A DNA stretch of 64,000 nucleotides from positions 169,901 to 233,900 of the forward strand of contig NZ_JABEDH010000004.1 of the NCBI RefSeq assembly GCF_029285175.1. The letters are read 5' to 3'. The notes beneath the pieces are model-generated. The model saw only the letters and a list, made by a program, of their open reading frames with translations. It did not search any database and was not told the origin of the DNA. The translations under genes and the position numbers were made by a program. This DNA is from Sulfitobacter sp. M05 (lineage in GTDB: Bacteria; Pseudomonadota; Alphaproteobacteria; Rhodobacterales; Rhodobacteraceae). How positions within the stretch are numbered: the first letter of the stretch is position 1; every line of letters begins with the position of its first letter. Of the stretch, positions 54,551 to 62,832 are shown one piece after another.

Positions 54551-54566
54551 ACACAATATATTGATC
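54551..54566. promoter_or_regulatory. NrdR-box-like site upstream of nrdJ
   Basis: ACACAATATATTGATC, with the perfect 10-base palindrome CAATATATTG, closely follows the NrdR operator consensus. It lies 117 bases before nrdJ, in the divergent gap with the DUF1489 gene. NrdR normally binds pairs of boxes; a good second box is not seen. Confidence 0.55.
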
Positions 54567-54682
54567 TAAGCCTGAGGGCGTAAACCTGTCCCTTGCTTCG
54601 CTTTTCTTTTGCCGTTCCCGAATCCCCTGTGCGTGCCTATGCTAGAACCTCAGCCCGCCTCCCAGCTTAGAAAGACTGCCTC

Positions 54683-56950
54683 ATGACCCGCTTTGCCGCC
54701 CCTATCGCCGAACAAATCTGGGACATGAAGTATCGCTTCAAGGCCGTTGACGGAACGCCGCATGATGCCACGGTCGAGGATACCTGGCGGCGCATCGCGC
54801 GCGATCTTGCACAGGTCGAGGACAAGCCGGATCATTGGGAAGGCAAGTTCTATGAAGCGCTGGAAGATTTCAAATATCTGCCCGCAGGCCGCATCACCGC
54901 AGGGGCGGGTACCGCACGCCGGGTAACCCTGTTCAACTGTTTCGTTATGGGCACAGTGCCGGACAGCATGGGCGGGATTTTCGACATGCTGAAAGAGGCG
55001 GCTCTGACCATGCAGCAGGGCGGCGGCATCGGCTATGATTTCAGCACAATCCGGCCCAAGGGCGCGGATGTGTTGGGGGTGTCGGCGGATGCTTCTGGCC
55101 CGCTGTCTTTCATGGATGTCTGGGACGCCATGTGCCGCACGATCATGTCCGCCGGTTCGCGTCGCGGGGCGATGATGGCCACCATGCGCTGCGACCACCC
55201 GGATGTTGAGGCCTTTATCGCTGCCAAGTCCGATCCGGCACGTTTGCGGATGTTCAACATGTCCGTGCTGATTACCGACCCGTTCATGGAAGCGGTCAAG
55301 GCGGATGGATCATGGGATCTGGTGTTTGACGGCAAGGTCTATCGCACAGTGGAGGCCCGCGTCTTGTGGGATACCATCATGCAGGCGACCTATAGCTATG
55401 CCGAACCGGGGGTGATTTTCATCGACCGGATCAACAAGGCCAACAACCTGAACTATTGCGAAACGATTGCCGCGACAAACCCTTGCGGCGAGCAGCCCCT
55501 GCCGCCCTATGGTGCCTGTTTGCTTGGGTCGATCAACATGGCGCGGATGGTTGCCAAGCCGTTTGACGCAGAGGCACATTTGGATGAGGTCGCCCTGCAA
55601 GAGCTGGTCGCGACCGCGGTACGCATGATGGACAATGTGGTGGATGTATCGAAATTCCCGCTGCCGGAACAGGAGCGCGAGGCGCAGGCCAAACGCCGCA
55701 TCGGTTTGGGGGTGACTGGCCTTGCCGACGCGCTGTTGATGGTTGGCAAGCGCTATGGCTCTGATGAGGCCGCAGCCCAGACCGAAGCATGGATGAAGGC
55801 GATTGCGCGGGCAGCCTATCTGGCCTCTGTCGATCTGGCCAAGGAAAAAGGCGCATTTCCGCTGTTTGACGCTGACGCCTACCTTGCCTCGGGCACAATG
55901 GCGCAGATGGATGATGACGTGCGCGACGCGATCCGCGAACACGGCATCCGCAACGCCTTGCTGACCTCAATCGCGCCTACCGGCACGATCAGCCTTTATG
56001 CCGGCAATGTCAGCTCGGGCATCGAACCGGTCTTTGCCTATGCCTACACCCGCAAAGTTCTGCAAAAGGATGGCACCCGGACCGAGGAAGAAGTTGTCGA
56101 TTACGCCGTGCAGCTCTGGCGCGAACTGAAGGGTGACGCGCCTTTGCCCGACTATTTCGTAAACGCCCAGACCCTGCCGCCACTGGAACATGTGAAAATG
56201 CAGGCCGCTGCCCAAAAATGGATTGATTCAAGCATTTCCAAGACGATCAACTGCCCCGAGGACATCAGTTTTGACAGCTTCAAAGAGGTCTATATGGAGG
56301 CATGGGACGCGGGCTGCAAAGGCTGTACCACCTATCGTCCGAACGACGTCACAGGGTCGGTTCTGTCGGTTTCTGATGACACCAAAGCGGACAAGCCGGT
56401 GCCCGTGCCGGAAGGCGGCGAGGTTGTTTATATGTCCGAACCGCTGGACCGTCCCGAGGAGTTGGAGGGCAACACCTATAAGGTAAAATGGCCTGACAGC
56501 GAACACGCGATTTATATCACCATCAACGACATCGTGCTGAACGGCCACCGCCGCCCCTTCGAGGTGTTCATCAACTCCAAGAACATGGAGCATTTTGCCT
56601 GGACCGTGGCGCTGACGCGTATGGTTTCGGCCGTGTTCCGCCGGGGTGGGGATGTGTCCTTTGTGGTGGAAGAATTGAAAGCGGTTTTTGACCCGCGCGG
56701 CGGTGCCTGGATGGGGGGGAAATATATTCCTTCCATTCTTGCGGCCATCGGCGGGGTGATCGAACAACACCTGATCGCGACCGGGTTTATCGCCGGCGAG
56801 GGGATGGGCTTGAAAACCGATCCGCAAGCCCAGGTTGTCGGTCTGGACGCACCACGCGGGCAGGCCTGCTCAAGCTGCGGTCAATACGACCTGCGCATGG
56901 TCGAAGGGTGTATGACCTGCGGATCCTGCGGGTATTCCAAATGCGGCTGA
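54683..56950 (+). CDS. nrdJ: adenosylcobalamin-dependent (class II) ribonucleoside reductase
   Basis: 755 residues. It has the 10-stranded barrel of ribonucleotide reductases, with the substrate-binding loop LFNCFVMGTVPDSMGGIFDML and QGGGIGYDFSTIRPKG. The active-site block includes NPCGEQPLPPYGACLLGSIN, and the end of the barrel has APTGTISLYAGNVSSGIEPVFAYAY. A C-terminal zinc-ribbon-like tail, CSSCGQYDLRMVEGCMTCGSCGYSKCG, carries the redox cysteines typical of NrdJ. It makes deoxynucleotides with or without oxygen, using B12. No cobalamin riboswitch is seen upstream. Confidence 0.95.
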   Translation: MTRFAAPIAEQIWDMKYRFKAVDGTPHDATVEDTWRRIARDLAQVEDKPDHWEGKFYEALEDFKYLPAGRITAGAGTARRVTLFNCFVMGTVPDSMGGIFDMLKEAALTMQQGGGIGYDFSTIRPKGADVLGVSADASGPLSFMDVWDAMCRTIMSAGSRRGAMMATMRCDHPDVEAFIAAKSDPARLRMFNMSVLITDPFMEAVKADGSWDLVFDGKVYRTVEARVLWDTIMQATYSYAEPGVIFIDRINKANNLNYCETIAATNPCGEQPLPPYGACLLGSINMARMVAKPFDAEAHLDEVALQELVATAVRMMDNVVDVSKFPLPEQEREAQAKRRIGLGVTGLADALLMVGKRYGSDEAAAQTEAWMKAIARAAYLASVDLAKEKGAFPLFDADAYLASGTMAQMDDDVRDAIREHGIRNALLTSIAPTGTISLYAGNVSSGIEPVFAYAYTRKVLQKDGTRTEEEVVDYAVQLWRELKGDAPLPDYFVNAQTLPPLEHVKMQAAAQKWIDSSISKTINCPEDISFDSFKEVYMEAWDAGCKGCTTYRPNDVTGSVLSVSDDTKADKPVPVPEGGEVVYMSEPLDRPEELEGNTYKVKWPDSEHAIYITINDIVLNGHRRPFEVFINSKNMEHFAWTVALTRMVSAVFRRGGDVSFVVEELKAVFDPRGGAWMGGKYIPSILAAIGGVIEQHLIATGFIAGEGMGLKTDPQAQVVGLDAPRGQACSSCGQYDLRMVEGCMTCGSCGYSKCG

Positions 56951-57201
56951 TCCAAGGTTTAGGGGGTTTGTCCGACTGTGAAGTGACCCATAGGTTGCCC
57001 ATTTCGTTCTAACTCGGGTCCATTATCTACACATAGGTTGTACATTAGGCGGCTTAACACCGATGTTTTCGGGGTAAAGTCGTCTCTATGTTGAGTACGG
57101 GGTTTGAGGGAGTTTTTGGGCGCGAAAAGTCATGCTTTGGTCACGCCCAAAGCTGTACAAACCCTTTGTGGTATTCGTGATTGATCAACGAAATCAGAGT
57201 C
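56951..57201. other. gene-free stretch at the left edge of the accessory island
   Basis: About 250 bases without a convincing ORF. GTGAAGTGACCCATAGGTTG near 56990 resembles the terminal sequence of some insertion elements, but no transposase is present, so this is only a possible scar. The change to lower GC starts here, which makes it a candidate island boundary. Confidence 0.35.
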
Positions 57202-57459
57202 TTAAAGTCGCTCCCCGGGCGGTACAGCTTTAATGACGGCTTCGAAAAAGTGTTCCGCAGGAACATCGAGCGCCCGCGCAATGATCACCAATTCTGGCAC
57301 ATCAATACGCCGCTGACCCGACTCGATCCGCGCGACGAACGATTGATGACACCTCAACCGTTCTGCCAAGGCTGCCTGAGAGAGTTTTTGGGATTTACGG
57401 GCAGAAATGAGCGCTTCAATGAGCGCCAAATGTCCGCTGGTGTGAAGTGTTTTGGTCAA
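57202..57459 (-). CDS. small XRE-family helix-turn-helix regulator
   Basis: 85 residues. Nearly the whole protein is one lambda-repressor-type HTH (LIEALISARKSQKLSQAALAERL, HQSFVARIESGQRRIDVPEL) with a short C-terminal tail of the sort seen in phage and toxin-antitoxin regulators. It is divergent from a small ORF and a gene of unknown function. Three AGATTA-type repeats lie just upstream of its start, so it is probably autoregulated. No toxin partner is visible on its own strand. Confidence 0.88.
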   Translation of the reverse strand: MTKTLHTSGHLALIEALISARKSQKLSQAALAERLRCHQSFVARIESGQRRIDVPELVIIARALDVPAEHFFEAVIKAVPPGERL

Positions 57460-57493
57460 TTGAGTGTCCGTAAGATGCTTCGGACACTTCCAG

Positions 57494-57529
57494 TAATCTC
57501 ATTTTCAGATTATCTAAAAATCAGATTAT
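57494..57529. promoter_or_regulatory. operator-like repeats upstream of the XRE gene
   Basis: TAATCT at 57494-57499 and AGATTA at 57507-57512 form an inverted repeat around a 7-base spacer. A third copy, AGATTA at 57523-57528, is a direct repeat 16 bases further on (CAGATTAT both times). The set lies in the AT-rich gap between the divergent XRE gene and the 34-residue ORF, as expected for an XRE operator. Confidence 0.5.
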
Positions 57530-57548
57530 AAATATAAGGTGGGTAGTG

Positions 57549-57653
57549 ATGCCAAGTATACATACAAACCATGCAGACTTGTTTTGCGCTTTGGGTGTTT
57601 CGCAAGTATCTCTAGGTTCAGTCGCCATCGACCGCTCACTGGTGGGATGGTGA
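57549..57653 (+). CDS. possible small ORF (34 residues) coupled to the next gene
   Basis: An ATG at 57549, preceded by AAGGTGGG, opens a frame of 34 codons (MPSIHTNHADLFC...SLVGW). Its stop stands one base before the ATG of the next gene (TGAGATG). No similarity is recognised. It could be a real small protein, a leader peptide for coupled translation, or chance. Confidence 0.35.
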   Translation: MPSIHTNHADLFCALGVSQVSLGSVAIDRSLVGW

Positions 57654-57654
57654 G

Positions 57655-58077
57655 ATGGTAAGTGTGAAAGCAGGCGATGTCTCACGCACCAAGGAAGCTA
57701 TCCTATCCAAGCTTGCACCTGTACTTGCGTTAAAGTCGGCCGCATCGCGGTCCACTTCTAATTTCCAAACATTGAAAACACAGGAGCAACAACAGGTATG
57801 GGCTGTCTTTGCGGATGTATTGCCAACAATCTTGGCTCAGTGTTCTGGCCTTTCAACGCATCCCAACAATGGAAAAGCTCCATTTTGCGAGTTGCTTTGG
57901 GATTTTCAAAACGGGCGAGAAATTTGCATTTCTCTCAACAAGTTTGATGGCTTTAATCTGAGCATTGACGCTGAAAAAGTGCAGTGGATGGAGACTCAAT
58001 TGCCTCTGGATCTGCTTTTTCTGAAATTATTGGCGCTCGACTACACTCCGGAGGAATTTCGGGCTCTGGCGAGCTAA
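57655..58077 (+). CDS. uncharacterised protein
   Basis: 140 residues from the ATG at 57655 (GGTGGGATGGTGAG upstream). No domain is recognised. The sequence is a plausible soluble alpha/beta protein (LLWDFQNGREICISLNKFDGFNLSIDAEKVQWMETQLPLDLLFLKLLALDYTPEEFRALAS has an ordered pattern). It is followed after 20 bases by a metallophosphoesterase gene on the same strand, so the two may be one operon. Confidence 0.6.
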   Translation: MVSVKAGDVSRTKEAILSKLAPVLALKSAASRSTSNFQTLKTQEQQQVWAVFADVLPTILAQCSGLSTHPNNGKAPFCELLWDFQNGREICISLNKFDGFNLSIDAEKVQWMETQLPLDLLFLKLLALDYTPEEFRALAS

Positions 58078-58097
58078 CTGAACCGAGAGAACGCTCA

Positions 58098-58667
58098 ATG
58101 ACAATCTGGTATACAGCCGACACGCATTTCGGCCACGAAAATATCATGCGATTTTGTAACCGCCCTTTCGTGTCAGCATCACAGATGGATGCAGCGATGC
58201 TGGAAAACATGTGGAAGGTGGTTGGCTCAGAAGACCAGCTATGGATTCTGGGCGATTTTGCTTTTGGCTCCAAGGCTAAGGACAGTGCTTATGTCGAGCA
58301 AATTTTCAACCAATTGCCGGGTGCAGAACGTCATCTGGTTATTGGTAACCACGATCACAATCCAACACTGGAGCTACCCTGGGATTCAGTTTCCCATTTC
58401 GCAGAGCTTCGAGACGGGCCGCACAACCAGCTCAACACACTTAGCCACTACCCAATGATCACTTGGAACCACGCCCGCAGAGGCGCCCTGCAGTTCTTCG
58501 GTCACGTTCACGACAACTGGCGCGGGTCGCGCAATTCCGTGAATGTTGGCGTTGATGTTTGGGACTTCATGCCAGTCACCTTTGCCGATATCGCGCGGCG
58601 GGCAAAGAAGTTGCCTCCAAACAAGCACTGGGGTGATGTCGAACATGGGGCAGGAATCAGCATCTAG
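58098..58667 (+). CDS. metallophosphoesterase, small phage/island type
   Basis: 189 residues from the ATG at 58098. The calcineurin-like metal motifs are present in order: YTADTHFGHENI (D-x-H), ILGDFAFG (GD), VIGNHDHNP (GNHD), LSHYP and FFGHVHDNW (GHxH). Short proteins of this type occur in phages and mobile islands, where the substrate is usually unknown. It differs from the two GpdQ-like enzymes at 12-13.7 kb. It lies in an accessory island between an uncharacterised gene and an antitoxin-like gene. Confidence 0.85.
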   Translation: MTIWYTADTHFGHENIMRFCNRPFVSASQMDAAMLENMWKVVGSEDQLWILGDFAFGSKAKDSAYVEQIFNQLPGAERHLVIGNHDHNPTLELPWDSVSHFAELRDGPHNQLNTLSHYPMITWNHARRGALQFFGHVHDNWRGSRNSVNVGVDVWDFMPVTFADIARRAKKLPPNKHWGDVEHGAGISI

Positions 58668-58686
58668 TTGGCAATGAGGACAAGAC

Positions 58687-58878
58687 ATGAAAGTCTTCTC
58701 AACGACCCAATTGACGCGCAGTACGATGGAGATACTTGAAGTTGCTCAATGTGAACCAGTCACGATCACGCGGTATGGAAAGCCGCGCTTTGTGCTAATG
58801 TTACACGAGCATTTTGATGCGATGCAAAGTGCTGTCTGCCGTGCAAATAGAGGTGAAGAGACAGAAAATCCCTGCTGA
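58687..58878 (+). CDS. Phd/YefM-family antitoxin, apparently orphan
   Basis: 63 residues from the ATG at 58687 (GAGGACAAG before it). The YefM/Phd N-terminal DNA-binding pattern is clear: MKVFSTTQLTRSTMEILEVAQCEPVTITRYGKPRFVLMLHEHF. The C-terminal toxin-neutralising part is short. No RelE, Doc or PIN-type toxin is seen downstream before the convergent operon, so it is either an orphan, a regulator on its own, or has lost its toxin. Confidence 0.8.
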   Translation: MKVFSTTQLTRSTMEILEVAQCEPVTITRYGKPRFVLMLHEHFDAMQSAVCRANRGEETENPC

Positions 58879-58968
58879 GAGCCGACATTCGCCGCATACG
58901 CAAATTTTACGCACACCCGACTAGTAAGCTGTCCTTCGAACCAAGGCATTTCGTGCAACACTTCACAA

Positions 58969-60894
58969 TCATCTCATTGTAGATGGCGTTTTTAGCATTC
59001 CTGGAACCCTAAAAACTACGAGGTTACGTAGGAGGTGACTACCCTCTGGAATGTACGAGTCAGTCCATATGCACTCCTTTAAACTTGGCGGCGGCCCGGA
59101 ACGATCGACCAGTTCCAAAATCCCGAGCATCCCAAGTTTAGGACCTGTTGCTTGATATGCGACCGCTTGTGCGCGATAACTTCGTGCGACGTCATCATCA
59201 ACAATTCCGTGGTGCTTTTTGAGTTCGATCACAAACTGCACGTCGCCAAAATCGACGTAAAGATCAGAACGTCCGGCGGCTATGCCAGGTACCTCTGGCA
59301 TAACATCGACGGCCACCATATTTCCGCGAAGCCATTCCCTAAGATCTTTTTGCAAGTCATTCTCAACGGCCTTTGGATTCCTTAGATACGCACCGCGATC
59401 ACCCAATTGAGAAAGATCCGCGTTCTGCCGATCTTCGCAGAACGCGATGACCTGCTGGGTCACTTGATCGAACGCCCCTCGAACATCACCCTGATAATCT
59501 GAAGCGTCAGCAAGGCGATCAGACACTTTGCTACAAATGCTTTGAATGTCGCGTCGTACTTTCAATCGTTCACCGTTTCTCCTTTCTACAAGCGCAATTT
59601 CCAGCCTTTTAGCCATTTCCGAAGGGACCTGGCTCAAAATGTTGGAGTTTTGGAGGACGGCGCTGAGCTCAGGAAAGGCACCGTCCTCCACTACTTCTCG
59701 CGACGAGTAGCTTCCCTGTCCCATTTGCGAGATCCGATTGCGCAACCTTTCCGCAGCTGGCCGTTCCGCTGGACTCCATTCCTCATCATCAAGAAAATCT
59801 TGGAGGTGCGCAGCAAGACCTTTTCGGCGCACAAAGGCTGCCTCAATTCGCGGTGAAAAAAGTGCATTAAGAGCACCGCCAATCGACACTGTTTGCTCCG
59901 CGTCATAGATGGCGAGGACTTGCTCCAGCACCTTACCTGCGTTTCTCCAACTTTCGCGGTTGATGCTATCGTCGATTGACCTAAGCAAGCGAAGCAAGGA
60001 CCACCACTCGACCTCTCGATCAACGCGAGGCGTTAGCCAATCTGGCGTTTGCACGATCCCTATTTGGTCGCGCCGTTCTGCGAACAGACGCCCAAGTTCA
60101 TCAATCCGTTCCGAAAGTTTAACATCGTTCCCAGTTGAAAAGGATTGGACGATGTCGATCAGCTCGACATGTACCAAAGCATCAATTCGGTTTGCATCTC
60201 GGTTCAATACACTCATGAACAGAGCGCGCGCATCATTCATTCCCTTCTGAATTTCAGCCATTTCATTAGCGTCCAAGGCTTTTGCAAATGCAACCATGGC
60301 CAGTTCGAACGCTGCCTCGTCAGCTGCTTCGTCGTTTGCCTGAAGTCGAACCAAAATGTTCCTAAGTTCGACCTCACCCCAATGGTGATAAGCGACCCCG
60401 ACAAGCCTGGCTGCATGTTGCGCGAATAGGCCGTCTTCGTCACTATTCAAATTATCGAACAAAAGTAGAGTTCGGAGTTTCGTCCGATGATCCTCGAGCC
60501 CATAGCGAAACAATGCTTCGAGCGCGTATGCGGCTGTTAGCGCGTCTTTTCCGGGTTGCCGTGCTTTGACACGCTGTTCGAAGGCCTCGACAAGATTTAG
60601 ACGTGCAATGTTTCTTAACGCTGCATTGGCCAAAAGCGTATTCGCAGCGTCACGGAAGACTGCAGGCTGATCGGCTTTGAGAAACCCTTCTGCAACAAGC
60701 CCAAGCAACAGGGTTTGAACTTGAACTGGCTCACCCGCCATCGTTTCTACAATTACATCCAGAAACGGACCAGATACGATCGCATCCTGTTCCTCGAGGA
60801 CCGCATCGAGACCACCGAGTTCTTCAAGAGTAGGGATGGTACCGTTCGCAACGTTCGCCTCGAGTGCAGCGTTAACGCTCATGCCTTCTGCCAT
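58969..60894 (-). CDS. large helical protein with C-terminal PD-(D/E)XK nuclease-like domain (putative effector)
   Basis: 641 residues. Residues 1 to about 500 are predicted almost fully helical without a recognised family. The C-terminal domain shows a restriction-enzyme-fold pattern: an acidic helix (AVENDLQKDLREWL), Asp544 in GRSDLYVDFGD, then Glu557-Leu-Lys559 in VIELKKH and a following helix with QAVAYQ. This is D-x12-ExK, the catalytic signature of PD-(D/E)XK nucleases. It starts nine bases after the SMC-like ATPase gene, the third gene of a three-gene operon. By analogy with Lamassu and ABC-three-component systems it would be the effector. The function is inferred; the protein could instead have a structural role. 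Confidence 0.75.
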   Translation of the reverse strand: MAEGMSVNAALEANVANGTIPTLEELGGLDAVLEEQDAIVSGPFLDVIVETMAGEPVQVQTLLLGLVAEGFLKADQPAVFRDAANTLLANAALRNIARLNLVEAFEQRVKARQPGKDALTAAYALEALFRYGLEDHRTKLRTLLLFDNLNSDEDGLFAQHAARLVGVAYHHWGEVELRNILVRLQANDEAADEAAFELAMVAFAKALDANEMAEIQKGMNDARALFMSVLNRDANRIDALVHVELIDIVQSFSTGNDVKLSERIDELGRLFAERRDQIGIVQTPDWLTPRVDREVEWWSLLRLLRSIDDSINRESWRNAGKVLEQVLAIYDAEQTVSIGGALNALFSPRIEAAFVRRKGLAAHLQDFLDDEEWSPAERPAAERLRNRISQMGQGSYSSREVVEDGAFPELSAVLQNSNILSQVPSEMAKRLEIALVERRNGERLKVRRDIQSICSKVSDRLADASDYQGDVRGAFDQVTQQVIAFCEDRQNADLSQLGDRGAYLRNPKAVENDLQKDLREWLRGNMVAVDVMPEVPGIAAGRSDLYVDFGDVQFVIELKKHHGIVDDDVARSYRAQAVAYQATGPKLGMLGILELVDRSGPPPSLKECIWTDSYIPEGSHLLRNLVVFRVPGMLKTPSTMR

Positions 60895-60903
60895 TGTCTA
60901 GCT

Positions 60904-62832
60904 CTACCAAACATAGTTTTCACCGCGCGCGATGCGGCAGTTGTCTTCCCCTAGCACTCCGACGATTTCGTCCACGTTTGTACCGGCCACGATTACCTGC
61001 AAACCTTCCATTTCGTCGGTTATCTTTCGTAGTTCTGCGAGTAGTGCCTCGAGATTGACCTTAGCCACCTCTTCCTTACCAGGAGAGTCAATAATCAAAA
61101 GTCCTGGATGGCGGCCGATGCCCAGCCGTGGTCCCACCCTCAAAAGTGCAATTGCGGTTGCCAAACGGAGCCTCAATCGTTCGCCAGCAGTCACTTTGGA
61201 GAAGCTGGTACTTGCTCCTCCCTTCTTAAGCGACATTGACGCATTGCTGTTGAGACTGACCGATTCCAGCGCCTCGATACCTAACTGTTGGCCTAGCGGC
61301 AGGATCTCATCGTTCAGGGCTTTGAGAATACCCGTCCGCCCCGCATTGTAAGCCTTTTCCGTTTCCTTGACTGCAATTGAAATTAGGTCCTCATCAGGGT
61401 CGACATCGCTTTTTGGAGCGGGCTTGCTTCGTTCTTTCAGAGCCCCTTCTAATTGGGCTAGTTCAAGTTCCGCGTTTCGCTTTGTGGCAAAGTCTGCCCC
61501 TCTTACTAGCTCATCCAGTTCTGATTGCGCTTTGGCCAGTGCGGTTGACGCCGCTTTGCCTGCTTCTGTAGCTGCTTTGCTGTCCGCTGTGGCACGTTCC
61601 GAAGCCGCCTTTGAAGCGAGCGCACAGCTCTCAGCATCTTTGAGTTCTTTATTCACGTCTTCGAAACTCTCTTCTGGGATCGTTTCTGAGCAAAGAGAGC
61701 ACGCGAAGTCTGCAGTTTCGGCTTTGATCCGAGCCGTAGCTACTTTAGTCTCGCACCTTGGGCAGCACTCTGGGTTTAAGCCATTGAAGAATTGGGTGGC
61801 GACAATTGTTTCGCGTAGATCGCGAACTTTACGTTCATCACGCAGCTTTGTCTCATTCACCTGACTCGCGTCAGCTTGTGCCTTTGATGCGCGGGCTTGC
61901 AGTTCAGAGAGCTTTCGCGTTGCCGCCGCAACTGCTTCTCCGGCTTTGGCTAACAGTTCACCGGTGGTAGTCTCATTCGGCAATTCAGCAATACGTTTTC
62001 GAGCCACCTCGATCTCGGCTTTCAAGCGCGTTCTGGCGGTTTCAGCGTTTGCCTCAGAATTCCGCCGAACCCTATCCGAATTTTGACGTTTCTGCTCTAG
62101 CTCTTTCTTCGCCGTCGTAACGAAGATCTTGGTGCTGGCCCACGGGAATCCAACATACATTTGCAGCAGACGTGCAGGAAGGCCGCCCATCTGCGTATCC
62201 GCAAATAGGTATTTGTGTTCGCCTCCGAGATAGAACACGTTCGATTGCGCGAGCCATCCGTGCTCAACCACGCCTTTTTCACTCTCGTTTCCCTGAAGGG
62301 CAGGTAAAACATCTAGGTCAAGCACATCCATCATGAAACGAGCCATAACGAGCGCAAAGCCCTCATCAGAGGTGAAGCTCTCGAGCGCATGAAACGTGTC
62401 GTCAGGAGCACGACGCTCGAGGAGTCCGTTTGGCTCTCCATCGATTAGATTGAAAGCTATCCGATACCGTTCGTCATCAACTGAGAATTGTAGCGATATA
62501 TGCTTAAGCCAACCGCGAACATCGTCTTGAAGGTTTTTCATAGAACCGCGAAGGCACCACAATACCACCTCCAAAACAGTCGATTTTCCGCGCAGATTAA
62601 TTTCGCTCGTCACAGCCCAAACACCGGGCCCAAGCCCAGTCCACAGGAAATCAATCGCGCCGCTCGTCTTGCCCTTCTTCTCGCCTGAGAAAGCAATCTG
62701 CTCGATAGTAAAAGCCCGAGCTGGGCGTACGGCTCTGTCTGCGGCGACGCCTCTTCCGCGAAGCCGCCTTTCTGCTTCTTCAGGTGATAGTTTGGCCTTT
62801 TCAGCGATCGTTTCGAGCCAGTTCTTACTCAT
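60904..62832 (-). CDS. SMC/Rad50-like ATPase with zinc ribbon in the coiled coil
   Basis: 642 residues. The P-loop is degenerate but usable: INLRGKST with Lys83, in place of GxxGxGKS. Two long coiled-coil arms (about 255-345 and 385-465) flank a compact zinc-binding tip with CPRC (Cys357, Cys360) and CSLC (Cys378, Cys381), rather than the single CxxC of Rad50. The ABC signature region is VTAGERLRLRLA (Gly550), Walker B is LLIIDSPGKEE (Asp582) and the D-loop region follows. An N-terminal helix segment precedes the ATPase head. It is coupled to the upstream gene by a four-base overlap. Such ATPases are the sensor/motor of Lamassu-like and ABC-3C systems. Confidence 0.85.
   Translation of the reverse strand: MSKNWLETIAEKAKLSPEEAERRLRGRGVAADRAVRPARAFTIEQIAFSGEKKGKTSGAIDFLWTGLGPGVWAVTSEINLRGKSTVLEVVLWCLRGSMKNLQDDVRGWLKHISLQFSVDDERYRIAFNLIDGEPNGLLERRAPDDTFHALESFTSDEGFALVMARFMMDVLDLDVLPALQGNESEKGVVEHGWLAQSNVFYLGGEHKYLFADTQMGGLPARLLQMYVGFPWASTKIFVTTAKKELEQKRQNSDRVRRNSEANAETARTRLKAEIEVARKRIAELPNETTTGELLAKAGEAVAAATRKLSELQARASKAQADASQVNETKLRDERKVRDLRETIVATQFFNGLNPECCPRCETKVATARIKAETADFACSLCSETIPEESFEDVNKELKDAESCALASKAASERATADSKAATEAGKAASTALAKAQSELDELVRGADFATKRNAELELAQLEGALKERSKPAPKSDVDPDEDLISIAVKETEKAYNAGRTGILKALNDEILPLGQQLGIEALESVSLNSNASMSLKKGGASTSFSKVTAGERLRLRLATAIALLRVGPRLGIGRHPGLLIIDSPGKEEVAKVNLEALLAELRKITDEMEGLQVIVAGTNVDEIVGVLGEDNCRIARGENYVW

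Noticed and set aside
54555..54682. Possible cobalamin riboswitch before nrdJ
   Set aside because: No B12-box-like conserved core or long structured leader is visible in the short gap.
57202..57459. XRE gene as antitoxin of a HigBA-type pair
   Set aside because: No HigB/RelE-like toxin gene overlaps or adjoins it on the same strand.
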